Source: Yinghuangia sp051388915
GTDB lineage: Bacteria; Actinomycetota; Actinomycetes; Streptomycetales; Streptomycetaceae
Reading direction: 5' to 3'
Assembly: GCF_051388915.1 (NCBI RefSeq)
Contig: NZ_JBPKBH010000021.1
Coordinates: forward strand, 1-64,000
DNA length: 64,000 nucleotides
Under the pieces are notes generated by a model. The model was given only the letters and a program-made list of their open reading frames with translations. It searched no databases and was not told the origin of the DNA. A program made the translations under genes and the position numbers. Below are positions 59,139 through 64,000 of this stretch, piece after piece (position 1 is the stretch's first letter; each line of letters starts with the position of its first letter).

Positions 59139-59834
59139 TCACGTCGGGCGCGGTACCGCGGCGAACCCCGGGAGGGTGAACCAGCCGGGCAGCGCGCGGC
59201 GCAGGTCCTCGGGGCCGCGGACGTCGACGTCGCCCGAGCGCAGCGCGTCCGCCCAGGGCAGGTCGCCGCGCCAGATCTGGATCAGGCGGCGCAGGCGGGA
59301 CGTCACGGTGACGTCGACCTGGTAGCCGGGGTCGGTGTCGCACAGGTCGGCTTCGGCGGTGCCGGGGCCGCCCGCGCTGATGACGAGCCACCAGTCGCGG
59401 GCGCGCAGCGGGGCGTCCGGGAACCGGAAGCGGACGACGGTTCGGCGCCCGGCGGGGACGGCGTCGCCGTCGACGCTGCGGCGCATGTCCCAGAGCAGGA
59501 GCTTGGGATCGAGGTCGGCGTCCCCCAACTCGCCGGTCCAACGCACTCCCCAGACGCTCAGCGCCTCGACCACCGGGCGGAGTTCGCGGCCCGCCGGGGT
59601 GAGGATGTAGCGCACGTCGGTGCCGTCGGCCACGCGTTCGACGATGCCCGCCCGGGTGAGGTGGGTGAGACGTTTCGAGAGCAACGTCGGTGACATGCGC
59701 GGCACTCCGCGGCGCACGTCGTTGAACCGCTCGCTCCCGGCACACAGTTCGCGCACGATGAGCAGCGTCCAGCGTTCGTCGAGCAGCTCCATGGCCTTCG
59801 CGACGGGGCAGAACTGGTGGTACGAAGCGCCCAT
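59139..59834 (-). CDS. HxlR-family regulator with SCP2-like C-terminal domain
   Basis: This 231-residue protein has an HxlR winged helix (1-100: FCPVAKAMELLDERWTLLIVRELC with the CPV cysteine at residue 9, then PRMSPTLLSKRLTHL and GTDVRYILTPAG) and a C-terminal sterol-carrier-like domain (about 115-231). HxlR proteins sense reactive electrophiles or aldehydes through the conserved Cys. It is divergent from a methyltransferase. TACCCT (rc) 7 bases before the ATG gives a leaderless start, and a GTAC palindrome lies upstream at 59881. Confidence 0.9.
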   Translation of the reverse strand: MGASYHQFCPVAKAMELLDERWTLLIVRELCAGSERFNDVRRGVPRMSPTLLSKRLTHLTRAGIVERVADGTDVRYILTPAGRELRPVVEALSVWGVRWTGELGDADLDPKLLLWDMRRSVDGDAVPAGRRTVVRFRFPDAPLRARDWWLVISAGGPGTAEADLCDTDPGYQVDVTVTSRLRRLIQIWRGDLPWADALRSGDVDVRGPEDLRRALPGWFTLPGFAAVPRPT

Positions 59835-59841
59835 AGTGGCG

Positions 59842-59847
59842 AGGGTA
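59842..59847 (-). promoter_or_regulatory. -10 box TACCCT of the HxlR gene
   Basis: Read on the minus strand, TACCCT ends 7 bases before the ATG at 59834. Confidence 0.6.
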
Positions 59848-59880
59848 GGGGGCGGGCGGCCGCCGCGCCCGGGGTTTGCG

Positions 59881-59895
59881 GTACAGATCCTGTAC
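59881..59895. promoter_or_regulatory. HxlR operator candidate GTACAGATCCTGTAC
   Basis: A perfect 6-bp palindrome around ATC, containing the GTAC half-sites used by HxlR-type regulators. It lies 47-61 bases upstream of the HxlR start and directly abuts the -35 of a rightward promoter (TACTCT at 59919-59924) for the methyltransferase. Confidence 0.7.
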
Positions 59896-60146
59896 TAGGC
59901 GGCCCATGCCGTGGCTCTTACTCTCGAAGACATGCCTCCCCTGGCGAACCTCCGTTGGGGGAAGCCCAGTTGCCGTGGAGCACCGAAGCGGGCCGGGTCG
60001 TGACGAGAGTACGGCGGCCGGGTCCGGGGGCGGGTGGGGCCGGCGGGTCGGATGAGACCCGTCGGGCCTGTGGAGCCCATGGGCCCTTGTGGGACCGGCG
60101 GTCCGCGGCGAGGAGTCACACGTTCCCAGGGGGGAAGGAAACTGCC

Positions 60147-60980
60147 ATGAGTGAAACCGACATTTCGGGCGCCGATCGCGCCCTCAAAGCCAAGCACCGC
60201 GCCATGTGGGCACTGGGCGACTACCCGGCCGTCGCCGCCGAGGTGATCGCCGAGCTCGGCCCCGAACTGGCCGCGGCGGCCGGGGCGGCACCGGGCGCAC
60301 GGATCCTCGACGTCGCCGCCGGATCCGGGAACGCCGCGATCGCCGCGGCCCTCGCGGGCGCGGACGTCACCGCGTCCGACCTGACACCCGAACTGATGGA
60401 GGCGGGACAGCGGTACGCCGAAACGGCCGGGGCCAAACTCTCCTGGCAGCAGGCGGACGCGGAGGAACTACCCTTCGGGGACGCGGAGTTCGATGCCGTG
60501 ATGTCCTGCGTCGGCGTCATGTTCGCGCCGCACCACCAGGCCACCGCGGACGAGCTGCTGCGCGTCTGCAAGCCGGGCGGCCGCATCGCGCTGGTCAACT
60601 GGACGCCCGAGGGGTTCATCGGCCGGATGTTCGCCGTGATGAAGCCTTACGCCGCGCCTCCGCCGCCGGGCGCGCAGCCGCCGCCGCTGTGGGGCGACCC
60701 GGAGCACGTGCGGGCGCTGTTCGGCGACCGGGTGACGGGCTTCGACGCCCAGCGGCGGCAGTTGTCCGTCCGGCGGTTCGGGAGCGCGGAGGAGTTCCGC
60801 GACTTCTTCAAGGCGAACTACGGCCCGACGATCGCCGTGTACCGCAACATCGCCGACGACGCGGCGAAGGTCGAGGCACTGGACCAGGCGCTGGCCGAAC
60901 TGCCGAGAACGTTCTGGCTCGACGGCGGCCCGCCAACGCTGACGTGGGAGTACTTGGTGGTCACCGCCCGCAAACGCTGA
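60147..60980 (+). CDS. SAM-dependent methyltransferase (UbiE-like)
   Basis: This 277-residue class I methyltransferase has the SAM-binding motif ILDVAAGSGNAAIAA (about 52-66), the acidic SDLTPEL and QQADAEELPF, and post-motif DAVMSCVGVMFAP. It probably methylates a small molecule such as a quinone or polyketide. The ATG at 60147 follows GGAAGGAAA by 6 bases. A GTAC palindrome in its promoter suggests repression or activation by the divergent HxlR protein. Confidence 0.88.
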   Translation: MSETDISGADRALKAKHRAMWALGDYPAVAAEVIAELGPELAAAAGAAPGARILDVAAGSGNAAIAAALAGADVTASDLTPELMEAGQRYAETAGAKLSWQQADAEELPFGDAEFDAVMSCVGVMFAPHHQATADELLRVCKPGGRIALVNWTPEGFIGRMFAVMKPYAAPPPPGAQPPPLWGDPEHVRALFGDRVTGFDAQRRQLSVRRFGSAEEFRDFFKANYGPTIAVYRNIADDAAKVEALDQALAELPRTFWLDGGPPTLTWEYLVVTARKR

Positions 60981-61075
60981 GGCGGGGGCGGAGCGGGGAG
61001 ACACTGCGGGCAGTCGGCTCCCGCGCACAGAGGCCACGCGGGGCGGGCTGTGCGCCGGTGGACCGGGGGGGCGCG

Positions 61076-61131
61076 GTCGCGGGTCGCAGGTCGCGGGTCG
61101 CAGGTCGCGGGTCGCGGGTCGCGGGTCGCGT
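61076..61131. repeat. 7-bp tandem repeat (GTCGCGG/GTCGCAG)n
   Basis: About eight heptamer copies alternate GTCGCGG and GTCGCAG. This resembles the heptamer at 1-38 in period but not in sequence. Confidence 0.9.
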
Positions 61132-61158
61132 CGGAGGGTGCTCGGGGAGGAATTCGGG

Positions 61159-61188
61159 TTGGACAGGGGGCGTGTGCGGGTCTAAGGT
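61159..61188 (+). promoter_or_regulatory. Promoter TTGGAC-N18-TAAGGT of the HelD-type gene
   Basis: The -35 TTGGAC at 61159-61164 and -10 TAAGGT at 61183-61188 are spaced by 18 bases. Transcription from about 61195 gives a leader of about 145 bases. Confidence 0.55.
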
Positions 61189-61256
61189 GGCCGATTCCGC
61201 TGCCGCGTAACCGCACTGCCCCAGGGCCTTCCGAGTCCGGGGTTGGGCGCCGGCCA

Positions 61257-61315
61257 CGCCGACCGGTCGGAATCGGTCGGCGTCCTCTTCCTGCCGCGGT
61301 TCCTCCCGCAGGAAG
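61257..61315 (+). promoter_or_regulatory. Two successive hairpins in the HelD-type leader
   Basis: Stem 1: CGCCGACC/GGTCGGCG (61257-61264 with 61275-61282), 10-base loop that includes an alternate partner. Stem 2: CTTCCTGC/GCAGGAAG (61287-61294 with 61308-61315), 13-base loop. Both lie between promoter and start codon, like an attenuator or antibiotic-response leader. Confidence 0.5.
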
Positions 61316-61338
61316 CCGCCCACGGATCCCGGAGTCCC

Positions 61339-63603
61339 ATGTCCGCGCACGCCGCCGACCCGTCCGACGACCGCACCGCCGCCCCCGATCCCGCGCTGGC
61401 CGCCGAACGCACCCACCTGAACGCCTCGCGCGCCGCCCTGCGCCGCATGCGCGAGGAGACCGAGGCCCTCGACCTCACCGACGTCGGCGGCAACGAGGTC
61501 TCCAACAAGATCGTCCACGGCCTGATCCAGGACCGCATCGCCGCCCTCGCGGACCTCGCCGACACCCCGCTCTTCTTCGGCCGCGTCGACGGCCGGTTCG
61601 CGGACGCCCCCGCGGTCGCCACCGGCACCGCGCCGGTCGAGATCGCCGCGGACCCGTCCCGCCCGCTGGAACGCTTCTGGATCGGCCGACGCCACGTGCA
61701 CGACGAACACGGCGACCCCATGGTGGTGGACTGGCGGGCGCCCGTGTCGCGCTCGTTCTACCGTGCCACCCGCCTCGACCCGCTGGGCGTCGAACTGCGC
61801 CGCCGCTTCGGCTGGACAGGCGGCACCCTCACCGCGTTCGAGGACGAGCACCTGGCCGACTCCGCCGAGCACGACGCCAAAAGCGCGATCCTCGCCGCCG
61901 AGATCGAGCGGCCGCGCGTCGGCCCGATGCGCGACATCGTCGCGACCATCCAGCCCGAGCAGGACGAGATCGTGCGCGCCGACCTCGGCGAGACCGTCTG
62001 CGTGCAGGGCGCCCCCGGCACCGGCAAGACCGCCGTCGGTCTGCACCGCGTCGCCTGGCTGCTGTACGCGCACCGCGAGCGCCTGCACCGCAGCGGCACC
62101 CTGGTCGTGGGCCCGAACCGCTCGTTCCTCGACTACATCCAGCAGGTCCTGCCCGCGCTCGGCGAGGTCGAGGTCGGGCAGACCACGGTCGAGGACCTGG
62201 TGGCGCACGTCCCGGTCAAGGCCGCCGACAGCGCCGAGGCCGGACGGCTCAAGGGCGACGCGCGCATGGCCGAGGTGCTGCGGCGCGCGGTCTGGTCGGG
62301 CGTCGTCGACACGCCGTCCGAGGCGCTGCTCGTGGTGCGCGGCTCGCGGCGCTGGCGGGTGCCGTCGTACGAGGTCGAGGAGGTCGTCGCGGGCCTGCGC
62401 TCACGCGATGTCCGGTACGGCGCGGCGCGCGAGATGCTGCACCAGCGCCTCGCACACGCGGTGCTCGTGCAGATGGAGCGCGCCGGCGAGTCGCCCGACG
62501 ACCGCGTGCAGGACGCGGTGGCCCGCTCGCGCCCGGTCCGCGACCTGGTCAACGCGGTGTGGCCGGCCGTCGACCCGGTCAAGCTGGTGCTGCGCCTCCT
62601 GTCCGACGCGGAATTCCTGGCGGCGTGCGCGGACGGTGTGCTGACCGCGGAGGAACAGGCGCTGATCCGATGGGCGAAGCCGGCGCGCGGCGTCGGCTCG
62701 GCCAAGTGGACGGCGGCGGACGCGGTGCTTGTGGACGAGGCGGCGGACCTGGTCGCGCGTACCCCCAGCTTGGGCCATGTGGTTGTGGACGAAGCGCAGG
62801 ACCTGTCCGCGATGCAGTGCCGCGCGGTCGGCCGGAGGTGCTCGACCGGCTCCGCGACGGTGCTGGGCGACATCGCGCAGGGCACCACGCCGTGGGCGGC
62901 CGCCGACTGGCCGTCGACGCTGCGGCATCTCGGGCGCACGGACGCGCGGTTGGAGGAACTGACGCGGGGGTTCCGGGTGCCGCGCGAGATCCTGGACTAC
63001 GCGAGCCGTCTGCTCCCGCACATCGCGCCGGGCCTGGCGCCGGCGAGCTCCGTGCGGGAGGCGGCGGGCTCGCTGATCCTTCGCGGTGTCGGTCCACAGG
63101 GTGACGGTCCGCAGAGTGGCCGTGCACAGGGTGATGATCCACAGCCTGGGGATCCAGTCGGTCCACAGGGCCCAGATCCGCAGCCCGCCGGCCCACAGGG
63201 CCCTGCTCCACAGCTCGCCGGTCCACAGGCTGTGGACAACGTCGCCGCGGCGGAGGCCCGCTCGTTGCTCGCGCTCGAAGGCTCCGTCGGCGTGATCGCC
63301 GCCGACCGGCACGTCCCCGCCCTCACCGCGGCGCTGACCGCCGCCGGGCTCGGCCACCGCGTCCTCGGCACCGCCCCCGACGACGGCCACGACGACGGCC
63401 CCGCAACCCGGCTCAGCCTGGTCCCCGCGAGCCTCGCCAAGGGCCTCGAATTCGACCACGTCGCCGTCGTCGAACCCGCCGAGATCGTGGCGGCCGAACC
63501 CCAGGGTCTGCGGCGGCTGTACGTCGTCCTCACCCGGGCGGTGTCCACCCTCGCGGTCGTCCACAGCCTCCCGCTGCCCGCCGAGTTGGCCGCGGCGGCG
63601 TGA
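61339..63603 (+). CDS. HelD/HelR-type RNA polymerase-associated ATPase
   Basis: This 754-residue SF1 (UvrD-like) ATPase resembles HelD/HelR, which bind RNA polymerase and release stalled or drug-bound complexes; HelR of S. venezuelae rescues polymerase from rifampicin. It has an N-terminal coiled-coil-like domain (about 20-70), Walker A GAPGTGKTAVG (about 224-234), DEAQDLSAMQ (484-493), LTRGFRVPREI and a C-terminal LYVVLTRA motif VI. A Pro/Gln/Gly insert lies at about residues 582-632. Two DNA-binding arms of HelD cannot be verified by eye. The ATG at 61339 follows GGAG by 4-5 bases. The structured leader hints at drug-inducible control. Confidence 0.88.
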   Translation: MSAHAADPSDDRTAAPDPALAAERTHLNASRAALRRMREETEALDLTDVGGNEVSNKIVHGLIQDRIAALADLADTPLFFGRVDGRFADAPAVATGTAPVEIAADPSRPLERFWIGRRHVHDEHGDPMVVDWRAPVSRSFYRATRLDPLGVELRRRFGWTGGTLTAFEDEHLADSAEHDAKSAILAAEIERPRVGPMRDIVATIQPEQDEIVRADLGETVCVQGAPGTGKTAVGLHRVAWLLYAHRERLHRSGTLVVGPNRSFLDYIQQVLPALGEVEVGQTTVEDLVAHVPVKAADSAEAGRLKGDARMAEVLRRAVWSGVVDTPSEALLVVRGSRRWRVPSYEVEEVVAGLRSRDVRYGAAREMLHQRLAHAVLVQMERAGESPDDRVQDAVARSRPVRDLVNAVWPAVDPVKLVLRLLSDAEFLAACADGVLTAEEQALIRWAKPARGVGSAKWTAADAVLVDEAADLVARTPSLGHVVVDEAQDLSAMQCRAVGRRCSTGSATVLGDIAQGTTPWAAADWPSTLRHLGRTDARLEELTRGFRVPREILDYASRLLPHIAPGLAPASSVREAAGSLILRGVGPQGDGPQSGRAQGDDPQPGDPVGPQGPDPQPAGPQGPAPQLAGPQAVDNVAAAEARSLLALEGSVGVIAADRHVPALTAALTAAGLGHRVLGTAPDDGHDDGPATRLSLVPASLAKGLEFDHVAVVEPAEIVAAEPQGLRRLYVVLTRAVSTLAVVHSLPLPAELAAAA
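63085..63243 (+). repeat. Degenerate (G)GPCCACAG-type repeat within the HelD-type gene
   Basis: A run of GGTCCACAGG, GATCCACAGC and GCTCCACAGC words (about 63092-63231) encodes a Gly/Pro/Gln/Asp-rich insert. The last bases, TGTGGACAA at about 63230-63238, form on the opposite strand the exact Streptomyces DnaA box TTGTCCACA. Confidence 0.7.
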
Positions 63604-63639
63604 TCCGGGCCCGGTGACGCAACCCCCGGCGGCCGTTCG

Positions 63640-64000
63640 TCAGAAGCGCGGCGGCGACTGCGTCGCGACGTCGTCGGCGGACGGCGGCGTCAGGTCGCCC
63701 ATCGGCGTACCGAAGTCGGTGAACTTCACCGACATCGCGTCGCCGTACGACACCGACATGCGCGTCAGCTTGTTGTCCGCCGTCATACCGAACTCGACCG
63801 TCATCGACTTCACGTCCATGGACTCCAGCGTCCGGATGAGCGGCGCGTCGTCGGAGGCGCCCATCTGGTCGCGCAGCTCGTCGAGCGTGATGGTCTCGGA
63901 GAAGGAGCGCTCCGTGGATCCGTCGTCCTTGCCGGCGTCCGAGATCGCCGAGCCGAGGCTGTCCAGCGCCTCGCTCACCGAGTCGCGGTCCAGGCCGTTG
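63640..64000 (-). CDS. C-terminal part of a LppX/LprG-like lipoprotein gene
   Basis: The frame is open to the window end; the start and signal sequence are outside. The visible 120 residues have alternating beta strands (SMTVEFGMTADNKLTRMSVSYG) and the C-terminus PSADDVATQ typical of LppX_LprAFG-type lipoproteins that bind lipids or glycolipids outside the membrane. The gene runs toward the HelD-type gene, with 36 bases between stops. Family assignment is moderate because the lipobox is not seen. Confidence 0.6.
   Translation of the reverse strand, partial: NGLDRDSVSEALDSLGSAISDAGKDDGSTERSFSETITLDELRDQMGASDDAPLIRTLESMDVKSMTVEFGMTADNKLTRMSVSYGDAMSVKFTDFGTPMGDLTPPSADDVATQSPPRF

Larger units (their letters stand above)
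60981..61338. other. Leader and repeat region before the HelD-type gene
   Basis: 358 bases with a 7-bp repeat (61076-61131), a promoter (61159-61188) and two hairpins in the transcribed leader. No gene is seen. Confidence 0.7.

Noticed and set aside
61080..61340. Rifamycin-associated element upstream of the HelR-type gene
   Set aside because: I looked for a 19-base symmetric element in the promoter; nothing that I could confidently match is present, and the exact consensus could not be checked here.
63085..63243. Chromosomal origin of replication
   Set aside because: A DnaA-box cluster inside a coding gene without dnaA or dnaN nearby and no AT-rich unwinding region is not an origin.
1..64000. 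CRISPR array
   Set aside because: No set of identical direct repeats with unique, evenly sized spacers was found; the tandem arrays have no spacers.
1..64000. tRNA or rRNA genes
   Set aside because: No sequence with T-loop GGTTCGANTCC and acceptor pairing, and no rRNA-like segment, was seen. The AAAGGAGGTGG at 9408 only resembles the 16S 3' end because it is a ribosome site.

Overview
The window is about 72% GC and has an actinomycete layout: dense GTG, TTG and ATG starts, many genes with a -10 box 6-7 bases ahead of the start codon and no Shine-Dalgarno, a mycothiol-type maleylpyruvate isomerase fold protein, the futalosine menaquinone pathway, a DmdR/IdeR iron regulator, a LARTG sortase substrate and a rare in-frame TTA codon. 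The gene content matches the core chromosome of a Streptomyces-like member of Streptomycetaceae. There is no phage, plasmid, CRISPR, rRNA or tRNA, and no secondary-metabolite cluster.

Layout. 1-612 is repeat-rich DNA without a gene. 613-1257 is a primase/polymerase-like protein. An 82-base run of N (1331-1412) sits between two copies of a palindrome. 1552-5380 holds a nitrate/nitrite-type MFS carrier, the iron regulator dmdR1 and a SIS-domain protein; the order around dmdR1 recalls the S. coelicolor dmdR1 region (from memory). 5538-8947 holds a hotdog protein, a probably wall-anchored LPMO and an exporter. 9019-10717 is a scrambled accessory patch: an alkyl-sulfatase remnant, a possible attenuator with a mini-ORF, and an acetyltransferase flanked by related repeats, one of which contains a fragment of a transporter gene. 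10718-13720 holds an SDR, pdxH and a citrate synthase. 13721-14695 is non-coding, with a possible broken caspase-like gene and an AT-rich orphan promoter. 14696-20163 is a probable amine catabolism unit: oxidase, amino acid permease and PucR-type regulator.

20406-26929 holds a PASTA membrane protein, a PrmC-like methyltransferase with a structured leader, a large FAD/Fe-S oxidoreductase and serC. 27143-38123 is mainly transporters (MFS, MarR-MFS, NCS2), an ECF sigma factor with a downstream membrane protein, a secreted propeller-like protein, a 28-residue membrane peptide and DUF2530. 38255-43862 is a CtpE-like P-type ATPase and a 1065-residue sacsin/Hsp90-type ATPase protein. 44574-49686 holds DUF3027, an unusual MFS protein with a Lys/Ala-rich loop, a lipoprotein, mqnB-mqnD and a cold-shock protein. 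50294-52132 has a sucrase/ferredoxin-like protein under a near-perfect iron box, probably a target of the DmdR1 encoded in the same window. 52133-59092 has a simple-repeat region, a helicase-associated WYL-like protein, an ABC exporter pair and an XPB-type helicase. 59139-60980 is an HxlR regulator and a divergent methyltransferase with a GTAC palindrome between them. The window ends with a HelD/HelR-type RNA-polymerase-associated ATPase behind a two-hairpin leader, and a truncated lipoprotein gene.

The most promising non-textbook signals are the 10-bp phased TTCC array between dmdR1 and the SIS gene, the two mini-ORF leaders (9365-9519 and 21636-21796), the structured HelR leader, the orphan promoter-terminator pair at 14513-14673, the LARTG-anchored LPMO, and the Pro/Gln/Gly repeat with DnaA-box-like sequence inside the HelD-type gene.
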